A stretch of 64,000 nucleotides of DNA, taken from the NCBI GenBank assembly GCA_016716135.1, contig JADJWX010000004.1, positions 62,001-126,000 on the forward strand, read 5' to 3'. This document shows, piece after piece, positions 46,761 through 56,600 of this stretch (its first letter is position 1; every line of letters begins with the position of its first letter). This DNA is from Lewinellaceae bacterium. GTDB taxonomy: Bacteria > Bacteroidota > Bacteroidia > Chitinophagales > Saprospiraceae. The translations under genes were made by a program, and so were the position numbers. The notes under the pieces are model-generated. The model was given only the letters and a program-made list of their open reading frames with translations, made no database searches and was not told the origin of the DNA.

Positions 46761-46942
46761 ATAGCCATCAACTTAAGGGTTCAGAGGGGGTGAACACTTT
46801 TCAAATTGAACTTTTCAAATTAGACTTTTGACTTAAAAGGAGGATTCAGGCTTTTGGAAGTTTCTTTTAAGTCAAATTTGAAAAGTTTAATTTGAAAAGT
46901 CAAAAGTATTCACCCCCTCGTGTTCCTTAAGTTGATGGCTAT
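46761..46942. repeat. 182-bp inverted-repeat element upstream of prfC
   Basis: ATAGCCATCAACTTAAG (46761-46777) and its exact complement (46926-46942) flank an imperfect hairpin. Its arms GGGGGTGAACACTTTTCAAA and AAAAGTATTCACCCCC pair with several mismatches around CTTAAAAG and CTTTTAAG. Internal CTTTTCAAATT strings recur. It lies between the divergent prfC and 47017 genes and looks like a small miniature transposon or a hairpin regulatory element. Confidence 0.65.
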
Positions 46943-47016
46943 TGGGTTGGGGGTGGGGCCCGAAAAACGGGCGCAAAAGTAACCACATTCACCCCGAAAA
47001 ACCAACCGCAAGCTAA

Positions 47017-48708
47017 ATGCAGTGCCCGCCGGCGCATTCCGGTTCAAGATACTTCGTCCGTTTACCCGGGCTATCCCTATTTTCGCCAGCAAATCCGTAT
47101 CGCTTGACAAAATCCGTCCCTCCTGCCCGCATTCTATTGTTCGTGCTTCCGGTATTTGCCGGGCTGCTTTGGCTTGGCCTGCGCGACCAGCCCGATCCTG
47201 TTTGGGAAAAAGCAGGCCGTGTTGTCCGGCAGCAATTTTATTTGTTGCAAGATGTTCCCGATTCGTTGCAAAACCTGTATGCCGGTTGGCACAAACTACC
47301 GTACCGGCCGGGCGATTCAACGGCGTTGCGCATTGTTTCACAGCCATCGTTGTCCAATATTGAATGGCAGGCTTTTCGCACATTTTTTAAAACGGCCACC
47401 CGGCAGCCACGCATGGTCGTTTCAGGTGTTACCGGGGTGGGCGCCACCAAACAAACCAAACATGTGGCGCGCTTGCTGACCGGCCGCCCCGAAAATGTAC
47501 TGCTTATTGAATGCGCTCCGCAGTTTGACCTGGATTACCATAAAAAATACATCGGCAATGAAACCGCCGAGCAGTTTGAACCTGGCGAGCTCCTGCGCTT
47601 TTGGCAAAAATGCCGGCAACAGCCCGACCAGCGTTTTGCAGTGATTGTCGATAATTTTGATAAAATAAATCCCGAAACGTTTTTTGGTCCTGCACTCTGG
47701 GAAGCCCTGAGCTCGGAGGGGGAAACCGCCCGGATCGGTGGGCTGGAGGTGTATCTGCCGCCCAATTGCCACCTTTTTTCAGTAACCCACCTGGGACCGG
47801 GCTCCATGATCGAGTTTAACGGCGAGCATTTCAAACGCCTTGGCCGGCAGTTTATCCTGGAACCCAATGCCGCCGAACTTATCGAGTACCTGCGCCGAAA
47901 ATGGCTCGGCGCCTCCGATACCAGCCGTGTAGCGGCGGTTGCCGACACTGCGCAAATGCACCATTTCCTGTACTATTTTTTGAAAACCAATTTATTGCTG
48001 AAAAATCGCTACGGCAATGGCTTCCAGTTGGGCCAGGGTAGTAACGTGCGCGATTTTTTTCGCAAAAAAGACCTGGCCGAACTCAAAAACGCCTACATCA
48101 ACCACCTGAATGCGTTCCGGCCCGACGATGAACTTTCACTGAACGACTTCGAATCCATGGATTACGCCGTGCGCACCGGTGGCCTGGAGCAAAATTCCAG
48201 TTTTCTGGACCGGCAGATTCGCCTGCTTTACGAGACGGGTTATTTCGTGGAAATTTCCATCGTGGCCACAACGGCGCTGCTCACATTCCTGGCCGGCTGG
48301 TGGGTATTTCGGCGCCGGGAGCAACTCATCCGCCATTACGGCGAACGCGCGCACCAGGTGTATGTCGGTTTTGAAACCCAGGTCATCAGCGCCGATGTGG
48401 CCGCCCGCCGCCTTGAGGAGATCAAAAACGAGGTGGACGACCTGGTCATGCGCCGCCGCCTGAACTACACCGAGGGCCTGTACTTCCTGGCCTTTGTGGA
48501 AGATAAGGTCAAGCGAATCGAATTTGCCAAAAACGTCAGCCAGACCTTCCTCGAGCTGTTCAACACGTTCATGGAAGACGACGTGCTCACCGAAAGCGAA
48601 TACACCAAACTCCGGCAGTTCCTGCAGTCGATCCGGCATAAAATTCCGGAAGAAACCTACGAGCAGTTCCGCGCCAAGGTGGAACAGACCTACGCTGCCG
48701 GCAACTGA
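47017..48708 (+). CDS. Membrane protein with AAA+-like P-loop motif
   Basis: The frame is open from 47017; starts include that ATG or a TTG at 47104 just before the first membrane helix. About 560 residues. One membrane helix is near residues 38-56 (ARILLFVLPVFAGLLWLGL) and another near 408-430 (IVATTALLTFLAGWWVF). Between them is a P-loop NTPase-like domain: a Walker A-like VVSGVTGVGATKQTKHVARL, a Walker B-like RFAVIVDNFDKINPE, and NCHLFSVTHLGPGS where sensor 1 is expected. The Walker A has two extra residues before the Lys, so it is unusual. The C-terminal 130 residues are helical (AARRLEEIKNEVDDLVMRRR). The protein is not recognised; activity and partners are unknown. A secreted propeller gene follows 49 bp on. 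Confidence 0.6.
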   Translation: MQCPPAHSGSRYFVRLPGLSLFSPANPYRLTKSVPPARILLFVLPVFAGLLWLGLRDQPDPVWEKAGRVVRQQFYLLQDVPDSLQNLYAGWHKLPYRPGDSTALRIVSQPSLSNIEWQAFRTFFKTATRQPRMVVSGVTGVGATKQTKHVARLLTGRPENVLLIECAPQFDLDYHKKYIGNETAEQFEPGELLRFWQKCRQQPDQRFAVIVDNFDKINPETFFGPALWEALSSEGETARIGGLEVYLPPNCHLFSVTHLGPGSMIEFNGEHFKRLGRQFILEPNAAELIEYLRRKWLGASDTSRVAAVADTAQMHHFLYYFLKTNLLLKNRYGNGFQLGQGSNVRDFFRKKDLAELKNAYINHLNAFRPDDELSLNDFESMDYAVRTGGLEQNSSFLDRQIRLLYETGYFVEISIVATTALLTFLAGWWVFRRREQLIRHYGERAHQVYVGFETQVISADVAARRLEEIKNEVDDLVMRRRLNYTEGLYFLAFVEDKVKRIEFAKNVSQTFLELFNTFMEDDVLTESEYTKLRQFLQSIRHKIPEETYEQFRAKVEQTYAAGN

Positions 48709-48757
48709 TTTGACTATATTTGTTGAAATATTAACCAGAATAAAAAACGCTTTTCCC

Positions 48758-50083
48758 ATGAAAAAAGGATTTGTAACACTCATGGCCTGCCTGGCCGTTG
48801 CACCGCTATTTACCCAAACATTGAACCTGCATGAAGATTTTCCGGGCATTACCTGGCCCTTCCTGTGGGATATGGAACAGGATGCTTCCGGAAACCTGTA
48901 CGTCTGCTCGGAGCAGGGTATTTTGTATGAAAAGAAAAACCAGGTTTGGAAAACATACGACCTGAACCCAAATGGATTTGAAGATGCTTTGGGCATTGCT
49001 GTGGACCAAAACGATGTAGTTTGGATCGGCGCCAAGGATGGATTGTATACCCTGGACAGCGGTATGGTAAGCCGCTTCACCACGACAAACAGCGGTCTGC
49101 CAACGGATTACATTCAAACTGTGCGCGCGTACAACGACGAGCTCTGGCTGGTTATGTTCGGCAACGGCCTGGTGCGGAAAATTGACGATAACTACACCCA
49201 CTACACCATGGCCAATTCCGAATTGCCGGATGATTACGTGGGCGATCTGGAAATTCAGGCCGACGGGACCGTCTTCGCTGCGGCCAACGGCAAGGTCACG
49301 ATCATTTCGGGAAGTACCTGGCAGAACTATGACTTCGATGCCATGTTCGGGTCGGAAACCTGGGTGTACGACATCTTTATCGATCACAACCAGGACGTCT
49401 GGTTCGGCACCCGCACCGGTGTTATTAAATTCAACAATACCACCAAACAATTTGAGAATCTCAAAAGCACCTATGGCCAAAAGAAATTTTCGGCCATCCT
49501 GTACACCCCGACCAATCAACTCTGGCTCTGCGAGCTGTTTGAGGGCCTGCACTACTTCGACCAAATCGGCAACCAGTACTTTTTCGACGGCGATGTCTCC
49601 GGCGCGCCCTCGCAGGTTTTCGACTTTTTATACTACAACGATACCCTCCGGGTGGTCGGGAATATCGGCGCCACGGTAACCGGCCTTACGATCACCTACC
49701 CGGACGACGACTCCGACGGATTTGCTGCCGATGTGGACTGCGACGACGACAATCCGAACATCAATCCGGGCGCCACGGAAATCCCGAACAACGGCATTGA
49801 TGAAGATTGCGACGGGCAAGATCTGATGAGCGGGACTTTCCAACTGGCGCAAACAACTGTTGAACTTTTCCCCAATCCGGTGCGCGATTTTTTAAGCGTT
49901 AAAACCAGCCGGCCGGTTGATCTGGGTTTTGTGCTGTATAGCGCCAACGGCCGGTTTTTACAGCGTTTTGAACAAGCGCCACAACTCGACATGCGCACCT
50001 TTCCGGACGGGCTGTATTTGCTGGAAATGCTGGATGTTAAAACCGGTCAGAAGCAGGTTGCTAAAATCCTGGTTTCCAGATAA
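48758..50083 (+). CDS. Secreted beta-propeller protein with MopE-like motif and sorting domain
   Basis: The ATG at 48758 gives a signal peptide (FVTLMACLAVAPLFTQT); 441 residues. Propeller-type blades (VVWIGAKDGLYTLDSG, DVWFGTRTGVIKFNNT, NQLWLCELFEGLHYF) resemble two-component sensor propellers but are not attached to a kinase. Residues about 315-355 form an Asp-rich MopE-like stretch (DDDSDGFAADVDCDDDNPN, GIDEDCDGQD), likely calcium-binding. The C-terminus is a type IX sorting domain (LFPNPVRDFLSVKTSRPVDL, FPDGLYLLEML, ending ILVSR). A TATATTTG -7 box lies at 48715-48722 without a good -33. It is probably surface-exposed or released. Confidence 0.78.
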   Translation: MKKGFVTLMACLAVAPLFTQTLNLHEDFPGITWPFLWDMEQDASGNLYVCSEQGILYEKKNQVWKTYDLNPNGFEDALGIAVDQNDVVWIGAKDGLYTLDSGMVSRFTTTNSGLPTDYIQTVRAYNDELWLVMFGNGLVRKIDDNYTHYTMANSELPDDYVGDLEIQADGTVFAAANGKVTIISGSTWQNYDFDAMFGSETWVYDIFIDHNQDVWFGTRTGVIKFNNTTKQFENLKSTYGQKKFSAILYTPTNQLWLCELFEGLHYFDQIGNQYFFDGDVSGAPSQVFDFLYYNDTLRVVGNIGATVTGLTITYPDDDSDGFAADVDCDDDNPNINPGATEIPNNGIDEDCDGQDLMSGTFQLAQTTVELFPNPVRDFLSVKTSRPVDLGFVLYSANGRFLQRFEQAPQLDMRTFPDGLYLLEMLDVKTGQKQVAKILVSR

Positions 50084-50199
50084 CCCGGATTTTACTTCGT
50101 ATGCCTTGTTTTCCCGAATTTGCGAATCGCCTGTTTTGTAGAATTATAATTTGAAAAACTCGATTAGTGCTTGTTAAATAATCCGGAAAACAAAATAAG

Positions 50200-50231
50200 T
50201 TTGACATTTTATGGTACTAAGTGTATATTTA
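50200..50231 (+). promoter_or_regulatory. Bacteroidota-type promoter before the 50274 gene
   Basis: TTTG at 50200-50203, a 20-bp spacer and TATATTTA at 50224-50231 fit the consensus TTTG-N19/20-TAnnTTTG except for the last base. It lies 42 bp before the ATG at 50274. Confidence 0.55.
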
Positions 50232-50273
50232 TGAACTGACAGTATACGTTCACACAATATAAAACTTCATACC

Positions 50274-50561
50274 ATGGGCACCTTTGATGTAATTACTGAC
50301 TACTTGCGTGGAAACACGCGCAACAAGAGGGCATCGGGCGGCCGTTGTCCAAACTCCTGGGGCAGGCAAGAATATGAAGGAATCTACTTGGAAGCTGCCT
50401 CCAAAGGCGAAATTATAGACCTGAACAACATCGTACAGAAAAAGGGCTGGATACAAGCCTATGTAGAGAAATACTTTGAAGGCCTGCACGAAAACAATGC
50501 AGATAGCCAACCGGGGACCCACCATCCGCACAACACCCGGTACACTTACCGCTCTTTCTGA
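50274..50561 (+). CDS. Small soluble protein of unknown function
   Basis: The 95-residue product (MGTFDVITDYLRGNTRNKRA ... GWIQAYVEKYFEGLHE) has no signal peptide, no membrane helix and no family I recognise. It is rich in Asn, Gly, Glu and Lys. A good Bacteroidota-type promoter lies 42 bp upstream, and its codon use resembles the neighbours, which supports a real gene. Its stop is 3 bp from that of the convergent YwaF-type gene. Homologues would be needed to guess a role. Confidence 0.5.
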   Translation: MGTFDVITDYLRGNTRNKRASGGRCPNSWGRQEYEGIYLEAASKGEIIDLNNIVQKKGWIQAYVEKYFEGLHENNADSQPGTHHPHNTRYTYRSF

Positions 50562-50564
50562 AAA

Positions 50565-51302
50565 CTATGAGATACCCGTCCTGCGCTGCTCCGGCGCGGG
50601 GCGGGTAATCCGCAGAAATGGCAGCAACACCACCGTAAACAGCACTACCGCCAACAATTCTCCTCCAAGAATATACCAGGGCCACTCGCCAAATAAATCG
50701 AGCAGGGTGGGAGTAGGCGGTTTTTGGCACAAATACATGAAATTGGTGCCGAGCAGCAGGTTAATTCCGGCTACAAAAACAAAGTAGATATTCGACCACA
50801 AAAATGCTTTCCCGAAGCTGCGCCAGGTTGGCCGGAAACCGTACACAAACACGGCATACAAAATACTTTGTGCCAGGCCGATATGCACAAAAAAATACCG
50901 GATGTTGAACGGGTGCGGAAACGATTGGGGTATATCGGGCGTCAGCAGCGCCTGAATACAACCCGCCATCACCATGAAATAGGAAATTTCGAACAGGAAG
51001 TACGATTTCCGCCAGAGCATGAACGGCAGAAGCAGGTTCAAAAAATAACAAATGTGAAACGGCAGGATGAGATCGAGGCGCAGGGGCGGTGGCGCCTGAA
51101 GCAATTGAATGCTGACGGAGGCCCAAATGGCAACCGGGATCAGGCTCATCAACAATGCCAACCTGCGTTTTTGCAGTTCGTTCGTGAGCTGTTTGCCTGT
51201 GAAAATCCAGCAAACCATGCTTGCGCCCGCTGCCGCTAGCCACCAACCATGTTCGGCGCCCCAGTTGACAAAATCGGCCTGAAAAAGCAACAGCCTGTGC
51301 AT
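50565..51302 (-). CDS. TIGR02206 (YwaF-type) integral membrane protein
   Basis: The ATG at 51300-51302 (MHRLLLFQADF) is preferred over an upstream frame that overlaps a palindrome; 245 residues. Seven or so membrane helices (ALLMSLIPVAIWASVSIQLL, LILPFHICYFLNLLLPFML, LFEISYFMVMAGCIQALL, WPWYILGGELLAVVLFTVV) and the central LPFHICYFL fit the YwaF/TIGR02206 family. The function of that family is unknown. It lies in the same direction as the DNA glycosylase gene, after a palindrome. Confidence 0.75.
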   Translation of the reverse strand: MHRLLLFQADFVNWGAEHGWWLAAAGASMVCWIFTGKQLTNELQKRRLALLMSLIPVAIWASVSIQLLQAPPPLRLDLILPFHICYFLNLLLPFMLWRKSYFLFEISYFMVMAGCIQALLTPDIPQSFPHPFNIRYFFVHIGLAQSILYAVFVYGFRPTWRSFGKAFLWSNIYFVFVAGINLLLGTNFMYLCQKPPTPTLLDLFGEWPWYILGGELLAVVLFTVVLLPFLRITRPAPEQRRTGIS

Positions 51303-51348
51303 GGCATTTCGTCTGTTTTGTTGCTTGCGAATGTAGGGTGTTTTTAAT

Positions 51349-51381
51349 ACTCGTCCTACGACTTCAAGTCGTAGGACGAGT
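51349..51381. terminator. Palindrome overlapping the end of the DNA glycosylase gene
   Basis: ACTCGTCCTACGACTT and its exact complement around a central C make a perfect 33-bp palindrome. It encodes the last residues SSYDLKS and the TAG stop of the glycosylase gene (stop at 51356-51358). It may terminate that transcript. Confidence 0.75.
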
Positions 51382-52021
51382 TGCCCCGCGAGACAAACCT
51401 TGAGTCGCGCAGCCAAAACCGCCATTCCCGGTTGGCGCATTCCCCGGCATAGGCCACGCCGATCCGCGGCCCCGCAGCGATGGCGTTTTCGGGTATGACC
51501 ATTCCCCGGTCTTCGATCCAGATTTCTGAGTCCGCGTGGATCAAGCTGTGCCCGGTTTGTTGCGTATGCAAGCCCAGGGCCTGTGCCAGAGCGCCGGGGC
51601 CGGCAGTAAGTTTGGCTGGCATGCTACCCCGGGTATCCAGTTTGATGCCCCGGCGTTGATACATCACGTCAGTCCCTTCCAACGGTTCAATACCCCGTAT
51701 GAGCACCGCATGCGCCATGCCTTCCGGCGCTGTGACCACATTGAACAAATGGTGGATGCCGTAACACAGGTAAATGTAGGCCCGGCCACCTTCCTGAAAC
51801 ATGACTTCCGTGCGCTTGGTACGGCGGTTTCCGTAGGCATGGCAGGCGCGGTCGTCGGGCGCGCGGTAGGCCTCCACTTCTGAAATTCGACCGGCGGTTT
51901 GAATCCTGTCGAATGCCGTGACCAACACTTTGCCCAGTAATTCTTTGGCGATTTGCACCACATCTTCACGGCGGTAGAAACCGGCGGACAGACGTTGTGG
52001 ATATGGTGTTAGATTTGGCAA
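51356..52021 (-). CDS. 3-methyladenine DNA glycosylase (AAG/MPG type)
   Basis: The 221-residue protein is of the AAG/MPG family, not AlkA. It shows ISEVEAYRAPDDRACHAYGN, where the Glu is catalytic, then KRTEVMFQEGGRAYIYLCYG, FNVVTAPEGMAHAVLIRGIE and KLTAGPGALAQALGL. It excises alkylated purines. The C-terminal eight residues come from a palindrome, so the end may be modified relative to relatives. A helicase- or ligase-type partner is not adjacent. Confidence 0.92.
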   Translation of the reverse strand: MPNLTPYPQRLSAGFYRREDVVQIAKELLGKVLVTAFDRIQTAGRISEVEAYRAPDDRACHAYGNRRTKRTEVMFQEGGRAYIYLCYGIHHLFNVVTAPEGMAHAVLIRGIEPLEGTDVMYQRRGIKLDTRGSMPAKLTAGPGALAQALGLHTQQTGHSLIHADSEIWIEDRGMVIPENAIAAGPRIGVAYAGECANREWRFWLRDSRFVSRGNSSYDLKS

Positions 52022-52036
52022 GGCAGATAATTTATT

Positions 52037-52053
52037 GCGGACGAACCGTCCGC
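52037..52053 (-). terminator. Hairpin after glpK
   Basis: GCGGACG and CGTCCGC pair around a 3-base loop one base after the glpK TAA stop, followed on the minus strand by AATAAATT. It is a likely terminator for glpK. Confidence 0.6.
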
Positions 52054-52054
52054 G

Positions 52055-53551
52055 TTATTCCCAGTCAAACGAGCGCTCAACGGCCTTGTGCCAAAACAGG
52101 TACAATTCCTTGCGCCTGAAATCAGGCAAGGCCGGCTCCCAGGTTTTATCAATGCCCCAATTTCGTTTGAGGTCTTCCAGGCCGGTCCAGTATCCGACCG
52201 CCAGTCCGGCAGCGTAAGCAGCGCCCAGCGCGGTGGTTTCGATCATTTTGGGCCGGATCACAGGCACATTCAACAGGTCGGATTGAAACTGCATGAGCAA
52301 TTCGTTGACCACCATGCCGCCATCTACCCGCAGCGACGACAGGTTGATTCCGGCATCTTTTTCCATGGCCTGCAGCACTTCATAGGTCTGAAACGCGGTG
52401 GCTTCCAGAGCGGCGCGGGCAATGTGGCCCTTGTTCACATACCGGGTAAGGCCTGCAATGATCCCACGGGCATCCGACCGCCAATAAGGGGCGTACAGCC
52501 CGGAAAAAGCCGGCACGAAATACACACCGCCATTGTCTTCCACGCTTTTGGCCAGGGCTTCAATTTCGGTACTTTTCTGAATAAGCCCCAGGTTGTCGCG
52601 CAGCCACTGCACCAGGGCGCCGGCAATGGCAACCGAACCCTCCAGGGCATAGTGAACCGGCTCTTTTTCAAACTGATAGGCCACGGTAGTAAGGAGTCCA
52701 AACTTGGAGGGAACAAGTTGCGTGCCGGTATTCATAAGCAAAAAACAACCGGTGCCATAGGTGTTTTTGGCTTCGCCGGGTTCCAGGCAGGCCTGTCCGA
52801 CAAGAGCCGCCTGCTGATCGCCAAGATCGCCGGCAAGGGGCACGCTTTTCAGCGGTTCGGCAGTGATGGTGCCGTACACTTTGCTGCTGGGCATAATTTT
52901 CGGCAGCATCTGTTTGGGGATTTCCAGGCGCTGGAGCAGTTCATCGTCCCAACCGACACTGAAAATATTCATCATTTGGGTGCGGGAGGCATTGGTCACA
53001 TCGGTGATGTGCAGGCCGCCTTTCGGGCCGCCGGTAAGATTCCAGATCAGGAAGGTATCCATGTTGCCAAACAATGCCAGGCCTTTTTCGGCGTCCTGGC
53101 GGAGGTTGGGCACATTGTCGAGCAACCAACGCAGTTTGAGCGCGCTGAAGTAAGTGGCCAGCGGTAGCCCGGTGGTGACCCGGTACCAGTCGTCGATCTC
53201 TTTTTCCTGGTGAAACTGCACCAACTCGGTGGTGCGGGTGTCCTGCCAAACCAGTGCATTGTAGTAGGGCCGGCCGGTTTTGCGGTTCCACACGACGGTG
53301 GTTTCACGCTGGTTGGTGATGCCTACGGCGGCAATGTCGTCGATGCCGATACTCCGTGCGATACGTGCCTGCGCGATCACTTCGAGGGTGTTTTTCCAGA
53401 TTTCTTCCGGGTTGTGCTCGACCCAGCCGGGCTTGGGGTAGATCTGTTCGTGTTCTTTTTGACCGACGGAAACAATGTTTCCCTGTTTGTCAAAAATAAT
53501 GCAGCGGGTGCTGGTAGTGCCCTGGTCAATGGCGGCGACGTATTTTTTCAT
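52055..53551 (-). CDS. glpK: Glycerol kinase
   Basis: The 498-residue protein has the FGGY plan and usual GlpK length. The ATP-binding start AAIDQGTTSTRCIIFDKQGN, then GITNQRETTVVWNRKTGRPY, DVTNASRTQMMNIFS, NTYGTGCFLLMNTG and the C-terminal LRVDGGMVVNELLMQFQSDL are all present. It phosphorylates glycerol to glycerol 3-phosphate, the substrate of GlpD (36816). The aquaglyceroporin gene (60081) would supply glycerol. It is a single gene between palindromes. Allosteric FBP-binding residues cannot be judged from this view. Confidence 0.96.
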   Translation of the reverse strand: MKKYVAAIDQGTTSTRCIIFDKQGNIVSVGQKEHEQIYPKPGWVEHNPEEIWKNTLEVIAQARIARSIGIDDIAAVGITNQRETTVVWNRKTGRPYYNALVWQDTRTTELVQFHQEKEIDDWYRVTTGLPLATYFSALKLRWLLDNVPNLRQDAEKGLALFGNMDTFLIWNLTGGPKGGLHITDVTNASRTQMMNIFSVGWDDELLQRLEIPKQMLPKIMPSSKVYGTITAEPLKSVPLAGDLGDQQAALVGQACLEPGEAKNTYGTGCFLLMNTGTQLVPSKFGLLTTVAYQFEKEPVHYALEGSVAIAGALVQWLRDNLGLIQKSTEIEALAKSVEDNGGVYFVPAFSGLYAPYWRSDARGIIAGLTRYVNKGHIARAALEATAFQTYEVLQAMEKDAGINLSSLRVDGGMVVNELLMQFQSDLLNVPVIRPKMIETTALGAAYAAGLAVGYWTGLEDLKRNWGIDKTWEPALPDFRRKELYLFWHKAVERSFDWE

Positions 53552-53574
53552 AGAAGTGGGTATTTAAAACAGTT

Positions 53575-53607
53575 AGTGGTCCTACAGCTTGACGCCGCAG
53601 GACCACT
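53575..53607. terminator. Hairpin between the SprB/OmpA gene and glpK
   Basis: AGTGGTCCT (53575-53583) and AGGACCACT (53599-53607) pair around a 15-base loop. It lies after the stop of the 53656 gene and before the glpK start. The internal GCTTGACGCCGCAGG resembles the palindrome at 51349. Confidence 0.5.
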
Positions 53608-53655
53608 GGCAAATATGCAAAAATTAGTATTGGGAATTTAGTCAGATAATCTTCC

Positions 53656-56600
53656 TCACTCCCGTTTCAGCGCCATAATCTTAATCTCCACGCGCTGGTT
53701 TAACCGCCTGCCCTCTGCAGTGGCATTGGTGGCGATGGGCTGGCGTTTGCCATAGCCTTTGAACGCTACCCGCCGGGAGTCGATCCCTTTTTCAATCAGG
53801 TAGTCGGCCACGGTTTTGGCGCGTGCGGTGGAGAGGCGGTCGCAAAATTCATCGGGCGGCGTGCTGTTCGTATGGCCGCCGATTTCAATGACGATCTCGC
53901 CGTTTTCTTCCATAAAGTCGTACAGCTCGTCGAGCGTGGGCAAGGCATCCGGTGTGAGGCTGGAGCTATCGGCTTTAAAGCTCAGCTGCTCCATTTTGAT
54001 CTTCTGACCGCTGCGGAGCAAACTGGCGTTGAGCTCGGGCAGGATACGTTTTTTGATCTCAACCGGTTTGGTCACGCTGCAGCCGTTAGCATCGGTGACC
54101 GTTACGCTGTGCATACCCAGGTTGAGTTTGGAGGCCGTGACGGTGCTTTCGCCGTTGTTCCAACTGACCGAATGCGGTGCCGTGCCGCCGGTTACTTTGA
54201 CGGTAGCTTTACCGTCTTCGCTGCGTTCGGTAACCGCGCCGACAACACGCGTGATCTCCACCTGAAGCGGATCAGGTGCGTTTACAATGGCAACTGCTGT
54301 TTGCGTGGCGCCCTGCGCATCGGTGACCAGGACCGCGTACGTTGCAGCCGGGACATTTTTTGCTTCAGGGCCCTTCCAGGCTGGATTGTCCCATTTGTAC
54401 TGGTAAGGCGGTTTTCCGCCGGTAGCGATGACTTTCAGGCCGGAAGTTTGCCCGGCGCATTTTATATCGCCGGTTTCTTCCACATTGACTTCGAGCGGAA
54501 GGATGTTTTCCTGAATATCAACGGTTTGAACCAGAGAACAACCTTTCGAGTCGGTAATAGTAAATGTGTGTTTGCCGGCAGTCAGTTGGCTGGCAACATC
54601 AGTTGTTTCGCCGTTATCCCAGCTGTATTGAAACGGCGCGCCGTTGCCACCGCGTGCCTGCAGGCGGACTTTCCCGTCGGCATTTCCTACAGTGGCCTTG
54701 GCCTGAATAGTCACGGAATGCATGATTGCCTCCGGTTCTTTTATCAGAAAAAATGCAGAGGCCTGTTTGCCCAGGGCATCCGTAACAGAAATCTGATGCT
54801 GGCCGGCAGGGACATCCGCAACAGGATTTGCCGGCAGTGTTGCAATGCTCCAGGTATAAGTGTATGGTCCCTTTCCGCCTTGCACATTTGCTTCAACACT
54901 TGCCGTCTGGCCGTTGCAGCGCACCGGTTGGGTTTCGGAAACAGTTACCACCAGGGGTAAAATGCGCTCGTTGATATCAACCGTTCCCGTTACGGAGCAC
55001 GCATTTTGATCGGTAACCGTAAAGCTGTGATTGCCCGGGCTCAGGCGGGTGGCCTGCTCGCCGGTTTCTTCATTGTCCCAGCGGAAAAGGTAGGGTTGAA
55101 ACCCGCCGGAAGCCTGAATTTTTGCATTGCCGGTGGTGGTGCCCGCGTTGGCCGGCAAAAGTACAGTTGCCGTGACCTTGATTTCTTCCGGCTGCTTCAC
55201 CTCAAATGCGGTGGAAGCCCGCCCACCGACGGCATCAATCACAACCAATTGATAAGTTCCGGCGGGTACATTCGCAGGTTCCTGACCCTTCAGCGCAGGG
55301 TTGCTCCATTCAAAGTTGTATGGCCCTTTGCCGCCTTTTACCAGTACGTTCAATTTCGTTTTACCGCCATAGCAGGTTATTTTTTCCGTTTCCATGATCC
55401 GGGCCGAAAGCGGCAGAATATTTTCGGTGACCTCCAGTGTCGTAGTGGTGGAACAGCCAAACACATCGGAAACCGTTACACTGCGCGTGCCTGGAGGTAG
55501 TTGGTTGGCGATTTCGGTGGTTTCGTCATTATCCCAGCGGTACTGGTAAGGACTGGTACCGCCGCTGGCTTTGATGGAGGCCTTGCCATCGTTGTTGCCG
55601 GTGCTGGCGGCTGTTTCGAGGGTAGCGACGGCCGTCAGGGCATCGGGTTGCTTGACCGTGAAGTCGGCCGTGGTACGGCCACCAACTGCATCCGTGATGG
55701 TGACGGTGTATTGGCCGGCCTTTACGCCTCCGGGCTGAAAACCGGTGAGTGCCGGATCGCTCCAGGCAAACTCGAACGGGCTTTTACCCCCGCTTACATT
55801 GACCTGGAGGCTGGTTTCGCCGCCGTGGCAATTGATCTGGCCGGTTTCTTCGATATCAGCCGCAATGGGCAGGATGTTTTCCGTGATCGCTACTTTGGCG
55901 CTGATCGAACAGCCGTTGGCGTCGGTAATGGTCACGGTGCGTTGGCCGGGTTTGAGTTGACTGGCGGTTTCAGTGGTTTCGCCATTGTCCCAGGCATAGC
56001 TGTAGGGGCCGGTTCCGCCGCGCGGTGCCGCCAGCGCTTTGCCGTCGCTGCCCCCGGTACTTGCGGGCGCTTGTGCCGTTGCGACAGCGCTGAGCGCCGC
56101 GGGTTGAACCACGGTGATGCTCGTTACCGTCCGGCCGCCGGCAGCATCCACAACCGTCAGGGTGTAAGTGCCCGCAGTCACACCGGCAGGTTGGGTGCCA
56201 TCAAGCGCGGGGTTGCTCCATTCGTACTGGTACGGTTCTTTTCCGCCCAAAACTGTTGCCTTCAGGATGGTATTTCCCCCGGCACAGGGTATCGGTGTGG
56301 TTTCCTGCAGGGTTGCGCTCAGGGCTGCGAGTTTTGATTTGATCTGGATACTGGCCGTCGCCGAGCAGTTGTTTTCGTCGGTGACCGTGACACTGTGCGG
56401 CCCGCCCGACAGTTGGGTTGCCGGGTTTGTGGTTTCGCCGTTGTCCCATTTGAACTTGAAATCCGGCGTGCCGCCTTTGGTCACTACCCGGGCAACACCA
56501 TCGCGGGCATCCGGGGCGCTTTCGTCTTTGGTTTGTTCCACCAATATGTTCAGGCGAACATCGTCGAGTTTGGTTTTGGCCGATTTGGTTTTTCCGCTGC

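Noticed and set aside
45497..46831. 444-codon plus-strand frame over prfC
   Set aside because: prfC on the other strand has all GTPase and RF3 motifs.
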